Source of the DNA: Clostridiales bacterium
GTDB taxonomy: Bacteria; Bacillota; Clostridia; Oscillospirales; JAAYOS01
Direction of reading: 5' to 3'
Assembly: GCA_012521525.1 (NCBI GenBank)
Contig: JAAYMG010000087.1
Coordinates: 1-16,967, forward strand
Length of the DNA: 16,967 nucleotides
Shown piece after piece: positions 7,696 to 14,715 of this stretch. The notes below the pieces were generated by a model. It did not search any database, was not told the origin of the DNA, and saw only the letters and a program-made list of their open reading frames with translations. Numbering within the stretch: the stretch's first letter is position 1; each line of letters opens with the position of its first letter. Made by a program: the position numbers and the translations under genes.

Positions 7696-8802
7696 ATGAT
7701 GCTTGTTAAGATTTTGGTGGTTGACGATTCTGCAGCTGACAGGTTGATCATCAGGGAAATGCTAAGCGATTATGACGTTTTGACCGCCTGCAACGGCTCG
7801 GAAGCGATGAGCATTCTTGAGGAGCATACCGGGATCGACCTGATTTTACTCAACCTGAAAATGCCTGATATGGACGGATTCAGGATCCTCGAAGCCCTTA
7901 AAGATGACAAGAGGTTTGACAGGCTGCGCACCATTATATTGACCGACTGCAATGAACCGGAAAATGAAATTAAGGGTTTGGAACTCGGTGCCGTAGACTA
8001 TATCCGAAAACCGATCAATATGTACTCGCTGAGAGCCAGGATCGATGTCCATGTTGAACTGCTGCGCGTAGAGCATGAGCTGAAGCAGCGCCTTGATGAG
8101 AGCGAGCGGAGCAAATCCGTTTTGCTTTCACACCTTCCGGGTCTCGCATACAGATGCAGCTTCGATCGAGACTGGACAATGCAGTTCGTTTCCAAAGGGT
8201 GCCTCGACCTGACCGGGTACCCACCGGAAAGCCTGCTTTACAACAGGGATCTGTCATTCAATGACATCATAGCTCCGGAATACCGTGAGTCCCTGTGGAA
8301 CGAGTGGGTCAGGGTCCTGGAGGAGAGGAAAACGTTTAATTACGAGTATGAGATAGTAACAGCCGACGGCGAGAGGAAATGGGTCATTGAAATAGGACAG
8401 GGCATATTTAATGACGATGGTGCAGTTGAAGCGCTGGAAGGCATAGTACTGGACATATCTGACAGGAAAGCTATAGAAAAGGCCCTGATTTATAATAATG
8501 AACACGACAGATTGACCGGGCTGTACAACCGCGACTACCTGATGTCAGTGCTTGAAAAGGATGCTGTTCTGAAGAGGGACTCAATGAAAGCTCTTGTCTG
8601 CGTAAATCTGAGCATGATCCAACTGTTGGCGGCCAATTATGGGTTCCGTTATGCCCGGGACCTGATAAAAACTACGGCAGAGATCCTAGGTAAATTATGT
8701 ACGGAGGATCGGCTCCTGTTCAAGATCCTGGAGAATACTTTTGTTTCTATCTGCGAGACTACGAAGATAAAAGCGAGCTTGTTGATTTTGGCGGTGTCAT
8801 AG
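7696..8802 (+). CDS. N-terminal segment: pseudo-receiver, PAS and degenerate GGDEF
   Basis: Read as it stands, this frame gives a 368-residue product. Residues 4-125 are a CheY-like receiver with the acidic pair Asp10-Asp11, Thr83 and Lys105, but the phospho-acceptor position is Asn53 (LILLNLKMPDMDG, codon AAC), so normal aspartyl phosphorylation is not expected. A PAS domain with its C-terminal PAC-like strand region (GIVLDISDRK) spans about residues 145-265. A GGDEF domain starts at about residue 275 with the typical HDRLTGLYNRDYL, but LENTF stands where GGDEF should be, so diguanylate cyclase activity is not expected. After Phe348 the frame runs about 20 residues of unrelated sequence to a stop; the natural continuation is in the neighbouring frame. 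Confidence 0.8.
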   Translation: MMLVKILVVDDSAADRLIIREMLSDYDVLTACNGSEAMSILEEHTGIDLILLNLKMPDMDGFRILEALKDDKRFDRLRTIILTDCNEPENEIKGLELGAVDYIRKPINMYSLRARIDVHVELLRVEHELKQRLDESERSKSVLLSHLPGLAYRCSFDRDWTMQFVSKGCLDLTGYPPESLLYNRDLSFNDIIAPEYRESLWNEWVRVLEERKTFNYEYEIVTADGERKWVIEIGQGIFNDDGAVEALEGIVLDISDRKAIEKALIYNNEHDRLTGLYNRDYLMSVLEKDAVLKRDSMKALVCVNLSMIQLLAANYGFRYARDLIKTTAEILGKLCTEDRLLFKILENTFVSICETTKIKASLLILAVS

Positions 8803-9437
8803 CGAATGCTCTGGGTTCATTGCTCCTGACGGAAAGGATAGGCGGCGGGATCGGGATCCTGGAAATCGGGCAGGGGAGCGAGCTCAATCTGGATTTGCTG
8901 CTCAGCAGAGTGCTGATCGCGTCAGAAAGGTCTTTCAGCAGGCTCGGCAAGGACTTTGAAATTTGCTTTTACGACGATGAGCTGGAAGCCATGGTGAAAC
9001 GCGAAAGTGATATAATGAAAGCATTGAGCGCTGTGGCGGCTGATGACGGCTCAAACAACGAGCTGTATTTGCAGTATCAGCCCATCATGGACCTGAAGAC
9101 AGGTTTGATAGTCGGATTTGAAGCGCTTGCCAGGTTGAGGGCAGGAGAGCTTGGATCCATATCACCATTGGAATTCATCCCTGTCGCCGAGAAGACGAAG
9201 CTGATCATTCCTGTTGGCGATAAAGTAATTGCCATGGCATTGCATTTTCTGAGCAGGCTCAGGATGCTCGGATATGGCAAAGTCTTTGTTTCCATAAATA
9301 TTTCTGCTTTCCAGTTATTGAGTCCCGATTTTTCAAACAAGATGCTGAAGCTGATAAGCAAAATGCGGGTCGACCCGGCAAATGTCTGTCTTGAAATCAC
9401 CGAATCCGTATTTTTCACTGATTTTGATAGCATATAA
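8742..9437 (+). pseudogene. Middle segment: end of GGDEF and first two thirds of EAL domain
   Basis: This frame continues the protein after the first break with CFYLRDYEDKSELVDFGGV, the C-terminal part of the GGDEF domain. The EAL phosphodiesterase domain starts with LYLQYQPIMDLKTG and has the signature GFEALARL, the metal-ligand Asn in SINIS and the Glu of EITES. These are catalytic positions in active cyclic-di-GMP phosphodiesterases. It stops at TAA 9435-9437 in mid-domain, right after TDFDSI. No internal ATG with a ribosome binding site would let it be made on its own; ATG 8991 and 9015 have none. Confidence 0.78.
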
Positions 9438-9780
9438 TATCATAAGGGAGCTTCGGGACATTGGGTTGTACATAGCGATAGACGATTTTGGGACAGGTTA
9501 CTCCTCACTCGCGAGAGAAAAAGGATTGAATGTCGATTGCATGAAGATCGACAAATACTTCATCGATGGTCTGCTGTCTGCAGATCGCGATAAAGCGATC
9601 ACCGGCGACATCATCTCGATAGCACACAAGCTTGGTCACTGTGCGGTGGCTGAAGGAGTCGAGCACGAGATCCAGTTGCGGTATTTGAGGGAACACAACT
9701 GCGACAGGATACAGGGAAACCTGATAAGCAGACCGCTTGATGAAGATGAAGCGATCGAATTCCTGAGGTGGATGCAATAA
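9436..9780 (+). pseudogene. C-terminal segment: last third of EAL domain
   Basis: This frame, the same as the first segment, continues with NIIRELRDIGLYIAIDDFG. It contains the DDFGTGYSSL metal-binding motif, the catalytic Lys in MKIDKYF, the AEGVE loop and IQGNLISRPL near the end. With the middle segment it gives an EAL domain with all usual catalytic residues. Its first two codons overlap the stop codon of the middle segment. The stop codon lies inside a 16-bp tandem duplication. Confidence 0.78.
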
Positions 9781-9803
9781 ACGATAAATGCAATAAACGA
9801 TAA
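9772..9803 (+). repeat. 16-bp perfect tandem duplication over a stop codon
   Basis: ATGCAATAAACGATAA occurs twice head to tail (9772-9787 and 9788-9803). The first copy contains the last two codons and stop of the EAL frame; the second repeats them. It looks like a recent slippage duplication. Confidence 0.9.
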
Positions 9804-9953
9804 AGACGAACCTTAACTAAGCAGGTGTTGACGTTCGATAAAGCCTGTTGATAGGGTCACAAGCCTGCAAAAGGGTTACCATGTGTTATTTGATGTGATC
9901 CTGCCAAAATCGATTGAAAGCCGCATAGTGAATTTAGGCGGAGGGATGCTATA

Positions 9954-10820
9954 ATGCAATTCAAGCTATATACTGATGTGCATGAGTTCTATAATGATGC
10001 CTTCGATGTGCTTATGCGTCACGAAGCGCAGAATATGATCATCCTTGGCAACCTCATAATCGGACATGAGGGGAAGGACAAAACCGGCTGGCGCGACCCC
10101 GCAAATTGGCTTATGGCAACTGTTTCGGACGCAAACGGCATCCGGTTGACAGCGCTGATGACCCCGCCGCATAATATCACACTTTATGCAACGGACAATA
10201 TTATTGAACCCGACGCTGTATATTGCCTTATAGACGGCCTGGAAGGGCATGAGATACCGGGTGTGATGACAGAAAAAAACCTGGCGGAGTGTTTCGCAAA
10301 GGCTTATTCCGAACGCAAGGGACTGACCTGCAAAACAATCATGGACCAGCGCATATATGAGCTGAAGGAAGTCGACCCGGATATAAAGCGAACAGGTGTT
10401 GTTCGATTAGTGGAAGAAAAAGATATGTATTTCTTCCCTTACTGGCTTGAGGCATTTAATGCATCGAAGGCATATGGCAATACTGAAATGCCGGTCCCGC
10501 TGAATGAAGAAGAATATCGCTACCGGATATCCGCTAAAAAGATATATATTTTGGAAGTCGATGGGATACCCGTCTCTATGGCAGGGTATACAAGGGAAAT
10601 GATAACAGCTATAGGCGTAGCATATGTATATACCCCTCCATATTACAGGGGAAAGGGATATGCTACGTCGTGTGTGGCCCAACTCAGTCAAATGGCATTG
10701 GACAGGGGATTTACCAGGTGTGTCTTGTACACTGATTTGCTGAACCCAACCTCCAACAGTATCTATCAAAAAATCGGGTATAAGCCGATTTGTGATTCCC
10801 TAATGTTGAAATTCGAATGA
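9954..10820 (+). CDS. GNAT-family N-acetyltransferase
   Basis: This 288-residue protein has an N-terminal half of divergent acetyltransferase-like appearance and a C-terminal GNAT domain (about residues 140-288). GNAT motif A, which binds the acetyl-CoA pyrophosphate, is R232-G-K-G-Y-A237 after the strand AIGVAYVYTP. The downstream VLYTDLLNPTSNSIYQKIG contains the Asn and Tyr usual in motif B. The substrate is unknown. GGAGGG lies 8 bases before ATG 9954. It stands alone between a 173-base gap on the left and a hairpin-rich gap on the right. Confidence 0.9.
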   Translation: MQFKLYTDVHEFYNDAFDVLMRHEAQNMIILGNLIIGHEGKDKTGWRDPANWLMATVSDANGIRLTALMTPPHNITLYATDNIIEPDAVYCLIDGLEGHEIPGVMTEKNLAECFAKAYSERKGLTCKTIMDQRIYELKEVDPDIKRTGVVRLVEEKDMYFFPYWLEAFNASKAYGNTEMPVPLNEEEYRYRISAKKIYILEVDGIPVSMAGYTREMITAIGVAYVYTPPYYRGKGYATSCVAQLSQMALDRGFTRCVLYTDLLNPTSNSIYQKIGYKPICDSLMLKFE

Positions 10821-10841
10821 TATCCGGCTTAAAATATAAAT

Positions 10842-10880
10842 CGCATATATGACTTAGTGATGATTCACTGTCATATTGCG
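10842..10880. repeat. Long inverted repeat after the acetyltransferase gene
   Basis: CGCA, ATATGAC and AGTGA on the left pair with TCACT, GTCATAT and TGCG on the right: 16 base pairs with one single-base and one two-base bulge around the loop TGAT. There is no T-run, so it is a poor intrinsic terminator; it may be a binding site or a transcript-end stabiliser. Confidence 0.7.
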
Positions 10881-10905
10881 TGATCATAATGCGTGCCTGA
10901 TTTCA

Positions 10906-10956
10906 TCCCGAGGAAACTGCGCGGTTTCTAATATCTGCGATAAAACGGGACCGCAG
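10906..10956 (+). promoter_or_regulatory. Structured leader before the NimA-like gene
   Basis: TCCCG (10906-10910) and CGGGA (10946-10950) enclose a near-palindrome, GAAACTGC/GCGGTTTC (10913-10928). A competing pairing of CTGC-GGT with ACCGCAG (10950-10956) would disrupt it. The structures end 4 bases before the AAGGA ribosome binding site. They may be an operator or an RNA switch; this is inference from the bases alone. Confidence 0.35.
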
Positions 10957-10973
10957 AAAGAAGGAAAATGACC

Positions 10974-11462
10974 ATGTTCAGAGAAATGAGAAGAAGCAGG
11001 CAATTGCTAACGATGGATGCGACCGAAGCTATTTTGGAAAGATGCACGAACGGCATTCTGGCCTGCGTCGGAGATGATGATTATCCATATGCGGTCCCAC
11101 TCAGCTACGTGTATCATAACGGTAAAATCTATTTTCACTCCGCCAAAGAAGGCCATAAGATCGATGCCATAGCAAGCAACCCCAGGGTTTCCTTTGCGGT
11201 AGTGGATGAAGACAGGATCATCAGCGAGAAATTCTCTAATTATTACCGAAGCGTTATCGTTTTCGGAAAAGCAAGGATCGTGCAGGGCAATGAGTACGGG
11301 GAAGCATTCAGGGCCCTGGTTGAAAAATACTCGGCAGACCTGCCTGAAGATATCAGGCAGAAAGAAATAGACACTTGCAACAGAGCGTGTATCGTTGCCA
11401 TAGATATAGAGCATATGACCGGCAAGGAATCGATCGAGTACGTAAAGGAAAGGGAGCAATAA
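10974..11462 (+). CDS. NimA-like / pyridoxamine 5'-phosphate oxidase-family flavin-binding protein
   Basis: This 162-residue protein belongs to the FMN-binding split-barrel superfamily, in the branch containing nitroimidazole resistance protein NimA. Recognisable blocks are FREMRRSRQLL and an ILERCTNGILACVGDD opening. These are followed by YAVPLSYVYHNGKIYFHSA, then EGHKIDAI and the NPRVSFAVVDED strand. Such proteins bind flavin or haem and reduce small molecules; the true substrate is unknown, and drug resistance should not be assumed. I chose ATG 10974 because AAGGA is 8 bases upstream; ATG 10968 is only 2 bases from it. The tautomerase-like gene follows by 30 bases, so they probably share a transcript. 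Confidence 0.88.
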   Translation: MFREMRRSRQLLTMDATEAILERCTNGILACVGDDDYPYAVPLSYVYHNGKIYFHSAKEGHKIDAIASNPRVSFAVVDEDRIISEKFSNYYRSVIVFGKARIVQGNEYGEAFRALVEKYSADLPEDIRQKEIDTCNRACIVAIDIEHMTGKESIEYVKEREQ

Positions 11463-11492
11463 TTCCATATAATATTTTTTGGAGGTGCGATT

Positions 11493-11726
11493 ATGCCGCA
11501 TGTAGAGATCAAATGCTTTCCGGGAAGAACAGAAGAACAGAAGCAGAGGTGCGCCGATAAGATTGCTGAGGATATTGCCGACATACTCGGATGCGATCTG
11601 TCCTCCGTGTCTGTATCCATTAAGGAAATTCCGAGAGAAGAATGGAAAGAAAAAGTGTGGGACGTGGATATAGTTCCCAATGAAAGCAATATGTATAAAA
11701 AGCCGGGGTACACTTGCGATTGGTAA
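11493..11726 (+). CDS. 4-oxalocrotonate tautomerase-family protein
   Basis: This 77-residue protein is a small tautomerase of the 4-OT superfamily. After removal of Met, Pro1 would be the catalytic base, and Arg11 (PGR) matches the conserved substrate-binding Arg. An IPREEW segment resembles the tautomerase C-terminal half. These enzymes interconvert enol and keto forms of unsaturated acids as oligomers; the physiological substrate here is unknown. The tail is longer than in the classic 62-residue enzyme. GGAGGTG lies 6-7 bases upstream of the ATG. It probably forms an operon with the preceding NimA-like gene. A GGTCCG/CGGACC inverted repeat (11728-11753) follows without a T-run. Confidence 0.88.
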   Translation: MPHVEIKCFPGRTEEQKQRCADKIAEDIADILGCDLSSVSVSIKEIPREEWKEKVWDVDIVPNESNMYKKPGYTCDW

Positions 11727-11819
11727 TGGTCCGGGCAGGTTCTTTAACGGACCGGATCAACAGATATGACGATCCATTTGTTGTATAGATAAGGATGACA
11801 CATAAGGATGGACCACATT

Positions 11820-12212
11820 ATGCATTTCAGTATTCAAACCTCAAAACCGCAGCAATTCATAAATATAACCGGTAAGGTTGCCGAAGCAGTCAAAAACAGT
11901 AATGTACGGGATGGTATAGCAGTTATATTTGTACCCCATACAACAGCCGGTGTCACAATAAACGAAAAAGCTGACCCCGATGTCGTGCGGGACATGATTA
12001 CAGCTCTGGACAAAACATATCCTGTGCATGGAGATTACCAACACTTTGAAGGAAACTCCCATGCCCATATAAAAGCTTCGCTCATGGGGTCCTCCTGCAC
12101 GGTGATCATAGCGGACGGGAAACTGCAGCTCGGGACCTGGCAGGCGATTTATTTCTGTGAATTTGACGGGCCGAGAAACAGGGAGTTCCATGTAAAGATA
12201 ATTAGCGGATAA
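11820..12212 (+). CDS. YjbQ / UPF0047 family protein
   Basis: This 130-residue cytoplasmic protein belongs to the widespread YjbQ family. Its members have been reported to have thiamin phosphate synthase side activity, but the main role is not settled. The family motifs are clear: HTTAGVTINE, HFEGNSHAHIKASLMG and LGTWQ, with the conserved His residues and Glu. Two starts are possible. ATG 11820 has AAGGATGG 8 bases upstream and begins at the usual family start; ATG 11808 would add four residues. It lies about 90 bases after the tautomerase gene and may be a separate unit. Confidence 0.92.
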   Translation: MHFSIQTSKPQQFINITGKVAEAVKNSNVRDGIAVIFVPHTTAGVTINEKADPDVVRDMITALDKTYPVHGDYQHFEGNSHAHIKASLMGSSCTVIIADGKLQLGTWQAIYFCEFDGPRNREFHVKIISG

Positions 12213-12309
12213 TGGAAAAGAAGATATAGTCATACTATAATAACTGTGCTATTATATACTTGCTGTATAAATTCGTAGTAAAAAACGCATAGGAAATGGT
12301 GGTAGAATC

Positions 12310-12822
12310 ATGAGAAGGAAATGCATTTCAAAGTTTCTGCTGAGCAGTTTCTTGATGCTTACACTGCTCATATCCATCTTTTCCGGAAGCGTGACCGGCT
12401 TTGCTGCGGAAGGGGGCAGTGATCCGGCCGCTGCTGAAGCTGCAAGGCTGACGGTCGTACATACCAATGATACCCACTCCAGGGTCAAGGAGGGCGACGG
12501 CATCGGATTTGCCAAAATTTCCACGATCATAAAGGAGATCAGGAGTGAAAATCCGTATACTCTGGTTCTCGATGCCGGAGATACGTTCCACGGGCAAACT
12601 TTCGCGACCCTGACAAGGGGAGAAAGCATAGTCCGTATCATGAATGAGATCGGCTATGCCGCTATGGCTCCCGGAAACCATGACTTCAACTATGGTTATG
12701 AGAGACTGGTCGAGCTGAATGAACTGGCTGACTTCCCAATTCTGGCTGCAAACGTTAAGAAAGACGACGGAAGCAACCTGTTTGATGCTTCTGCCGGATT
12801 GATACCCGTTAAGACGCTTTAA
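12310..12822 (+). pseudogene. Secreted 5'-nucleotidase, truncated to the start of its phosphoesterase domain
   Basis: This 170-residue product begins like a secreted UshA/5'-nucleotidase. It has a signal peptide (basic RRK, hydrophobic core, likely cleavage near GFA-A at residues 30-33). Metal-binding motifs of the calcineurin-like phosphoesterase domain follow: NDTH (53-56), DAGDTFHG (88-95) and GNHDF (122-126). Family members are usually over 500 residues, with further His ligands and a C-terminal substrate-binding domain. Here the reading ends at LIPVKTL, and a terminator starts five bases after the stop. I see no remnant of the missing part in any frame before the next gene. It was probably cut by a deletion and is unlikely to be an active nucleotidase. 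Confidence 0.82.
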
Positions 12823-12827
12823 TGAAG

Positions 12828-12864
12828 AAAAGCTCCCATACCTTTGAGGTAAGGGGGCTTTTAT
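12828..12864 (+). terminator. Rho-independent terminator after the truncated nucleotidase
   Basis: AAAAGCTCCC (12828-12837) pairs with GGGGGCTTTT (12853-12862, one U-G pair), with an inner TACC/GGTA stem and a T-rich tail. Confidence 0.88.
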
Positions 12865-12946
12865 CAAACACATTACCTGCTTCAACACTCTTTGCGCATT
12901 ATAAGGTGCCATTCAGGGAATCAGATGGCATGGTTTATCGGATGAG

Positions 12947-12973
12947 AAAAAAGCTGAGCTAAGAGGCTTTTTT
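12947..12973. terminator. Bidirectional terminator between convergent genes
   Basis: AAAAAAGC (12947-12954) and GCTTTTTT (12966-12973) form a stem with T-runs on both strands. It lies between the truncated nucleotidase (+) and the CAP protein (-) and could end transcripts from both sides. Confidence 0.7.
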
Positions 12974-13023
12974 GATTCATTCAGGTGATGAAGAGGGTTC
13001 TTATCAAGGCAAGCGCACTGCAT

Positions 13024-14244
13024 TTAGCCTTTTGCCTTTCCGAAGTTCTGGGTGCAGTATGCGCCCGGATGACCGGAGCCTGACCGCTCAATTATCGATA
13101 CTCCCACTCCGAGCTCATCACAAGCCGTGGTGAGCAGATTTATGCGATGCCCGGATGAATTGACCCATTTATCCACCGCATAAGCCGCTTCAACACCGAG
13201 GGTCGCCATAAAGATGTTTTCTCCATATGAGCGCCATTCATATCCTGCGGCTGTGATCCTGTCGCCCGGCTTTAGTCCGTCGGGGTTTTCATGGGAGACG
13301 TAGTTTCTCTTTTTCATATCTTCGCTGTGGGAGCGGGCGGCGGCCGTGAGCCTGTCATTCCATTTGAGGGCGGGCAGGCCATATACTCCGCGGAAGGCAT
13401 TGGTGAACTCAAAAATGAGTCGTTCGGTAACAGATGCATCACAAACAGGGAAATTACCGACCGAAGCAGCATACTTTAAGTAGTTGTTGTTTGAATCAGT
13501 GTAGACCTTTCCCCCACCATTGTAAGATGACAAATCATTGGTGTATAAGAAAGAGGCTTTGTTATCGACGTAGTATACTGCAAGGAATTTCTCATAACTG
13601 CCGTAGAATCCCCACTTGCCGTTGGAAGTTGAAAGACTTCCGAACAGCTTGCTCCCGATCCCTGCTTCCTTTTCGGTTTGTCCTATTTTGACAGTTGTGA
13701 GTCCTGTCAGATTGGGAGCTTCACCTGTGTATCCTGCTCCGGTGACGATAACTGCCCTGTTTGCGGTGTCGTCCCAATAAACGTTGAACTGCGAGGCGGT
13801 TCCTTTCAGCTTCTCCGCAAATTCCCGAAGCTGCAAATAGTTGGTATCGCCGTCGATCATATAGGCATTTTCAAATGTGACAATGGTACCGTCCAGTTTG
13901 AAAGAGGTCCTGCTTTTTCTTACATCCTTCGTGTATGCCAATGTAGCAGGGTTAACGGTGCCACTGTAGGGTTTACCTGTTTCGATGACCGCATTCTTGC
14001 CGTCCCAGTATACGTTGAATTGTGAGGTCGTTCCGTTAAGCAGTTCGGCTATGGCACGAAGTTGCAGGTAGTTGTTTCCGTTTATGTTGTATGCATGTGA
14101 TACGGATACGGGCTTGCCGTCCATGACAAAATTCGTTTTGCTTGGTACGGCAAATAGCTCATTACCGGCAGCTATTGCAACGGAATGAAAAAGGTTTAGG
14201 AATATGTACAGTGCCAGAAGCATGCTTATGACTCGTTTTTTCAT
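13024..14244 (-). CDS. Secreted protein with two copper-amine-oxidase-N-like stalk domains and a CAP/SCP domain
   Basis: This 406-residue exported protein starts with a signal peptide (MKKR, hydrophobic core, likely cleavage after Ala25 in VAIA-AG). Two stalk repeats of the Cu_amine_oxidN1 type follow (about 33-95 and 110-175); each contains YLQLR, then SQFNVYWD, then VI-TG. Residues about 180-250 resemble the CAP-associated N-terminal domain (GSKLFGSL to ASFLYTN). The C-terminal CAP/SCP domain (about 275-400) has NAFRGVYGLPALKWND, HSEDM, YVSHENPDG, SYGENI and WVNSSGHRINLL, with the two His and Glu of the CAP cleft. Bacterial CAP proteins have been linked to spore-coat or cell-surface roles; the function here is unknown. 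GAGGAG lies 10-15 bases before ATG 14244; a TTG at 14262 overlaps that site and is not chosen. It is the only clear minus-strand gene. Confidence 0.92.
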   Translation of the reverse strand: MKKRVISMLLALYIFLNLFHSVAIAAGNELFAVPSKTNFVMDGKPVSVSHAYNINGNNYLQLRAIAELLNGTTSQFNVYWDGKNAVIETGKPYSGTVNPATLAYTKDVRKSRTSFKLDGTIVTFENAYMIDGDTNYLQLREFAEKLKGTASQFNVYWDDTANRAVIVTGAGYTGEAPNLTGLTTVKIGQTEKEAGIGSKLFGSLSTSNGKWGFYGSYEKFLAVYYVDNKASFLYTNDLSSYNGGGKVYTDSNNNYLKYAASVGNFPVCDASVTERLIFEFTNAFRGVYGLPALKWNDRLTAAARSHSEDMKKRNYVSHENPDGLKPGDRITAAGYEWRSYGENIFMATLGVEAAYAVDKWVNSSGHRINLLTTACDELGVGVSIIERSGSGHPGAYCTQNFGKAKG

Positions 14245-14271
14245 CGTATTGCTTCTCCTCAAATGGTGAAT

Positions 14272-14365
14272 AGTCAGAATTGCAGGAAAAAGTCAGAAAT
14301 GCAGGCGAAAAATATAGAAATACAGGCAAAAAGTCAGGAGTGTAGGCGAAAAGCCGGAAGTGTGC
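14272..14365 (-). repeat. Degenerate 20-bp tandem repeats in the leader of the CAP gene
   Basis: Read on the + strand, four to five units follow each other: AGTCAGAATTGCAGGAAAA, AGTCAGAAATGCAGGCGAAA, ATATAGAAATACAGGCAAAA, AGTCAGGAGTGTAGGCGAAA and a decayed AGCCGGAAGTGTGCATG. The units are 19-21 bases long. They lie between the candidate promoter and the ribosome binding site of the minus-strand CAP gene. Confidence 0.88.
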
Positions 14366-14445
14366 ATGAGTACATATACTTTTCTATTTTATCGATCAAA
14401 TAAAAATCCTGCCAAACAAACATGAATCCTGTCGCTTACTACATA

Positions 14446-14475
14446 ATTATAACAATATTCTGCAAAGTCCATCAA
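14446..14475 (-). promoter_or_regulatory. Candidate promoter of the CAP gene
   Basis: On the minus strand TTGATG (14475-14470) is 18 bases from TATAAT (14451-14446). A TG at the extended -10 position makes TGTTATAAT. Transcription from here would give a leader of nearly 200 bases containing the tandem repeats. Confidence 0.7.
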
Positions 14476-14687
14476 TACGCCAAGAAATGCCTTTGCTGGT
14501 TAACCATGTTAGCAGCGTATCGGTTTACACGCACAGGAGTAAAATGATGGTGGGTATGGAACGGCAAAGGGAAAAGGCAACACAGAATCAACTTAGGATG
14601 AACTAATCGATTAAGTGATGTCTGCGCCATTGAAAAATATGAACAAAAAATTACATTTTGTGAACTGTTAAATTGTTGTTTTGATGT
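14476..14687. other. Gene-free region between divergent promoters
   Basis: No gene is evident. It holds a GCTGGTTAAC/GTTAGCAGC imperfect inverted repeat (14495-14516, including the palindrome TGGTTAACCA) and AT-rich DNA after about 14620. A 20-codon open frame with an AGGAG site (14544-14606) is discussed under findings. Confidence 0.5.
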
Positions 14688-14715
14688 TTGATTATGATTT
14701 TGATTATGCTATAAT
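14688..14715 (+). promoter_or_regulatory. Candidate promoter of the MATE gene
   Basis: TGCTATAAT (14707-14715) is a perfect extended -10 element, with TTGATT (14688-14693) 16 bases upstream of TATAAT. The resulting leader of about 150 bases contains the perfect palindrome TTCAGGCCTGAA (14782-14793). Confidence 0.65.

Larger units (their letters stand above)
7696..9780 (+). pseudogene. Receiver-PAS-GGDEF-EAL cyclic-di-GMP protein, whole gene, twice frameshifted
   Basis: Three consecutive reading-frame segments together make one protein of about 694 residues with the order receiver, PAS, degenerate GGDEF, EAL. One missing base in the T-run 8739-8742 and one extra base near 9435 restore a single open frame. 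The domain order is common in bacterial cyclic-di-GMP signalling proteins, which supports a single original gene. Either the gene has decayed or the sequence has two small errors; because the conserved residues of the EAL part are all kept, a sequencing or assembly error or very recent inactivation is as likely as old decay. The start ATG 7696 (or 7699) has GGGAGG about 5 bases upstream. Confidence 0.8.

Noticed and set aside
13291..14025. Plus-strand open frames across the CAP gene
   Set aside because: The minus-strand frame has a signal peptide, repeats and CAP motifs; the plus frames have none and are shadows.
14272..14365. Tandem repeats considered as a CRISPR array
   Set aside because: Units are contiguous with no spacers, are degenerate, and no cas genes are present.
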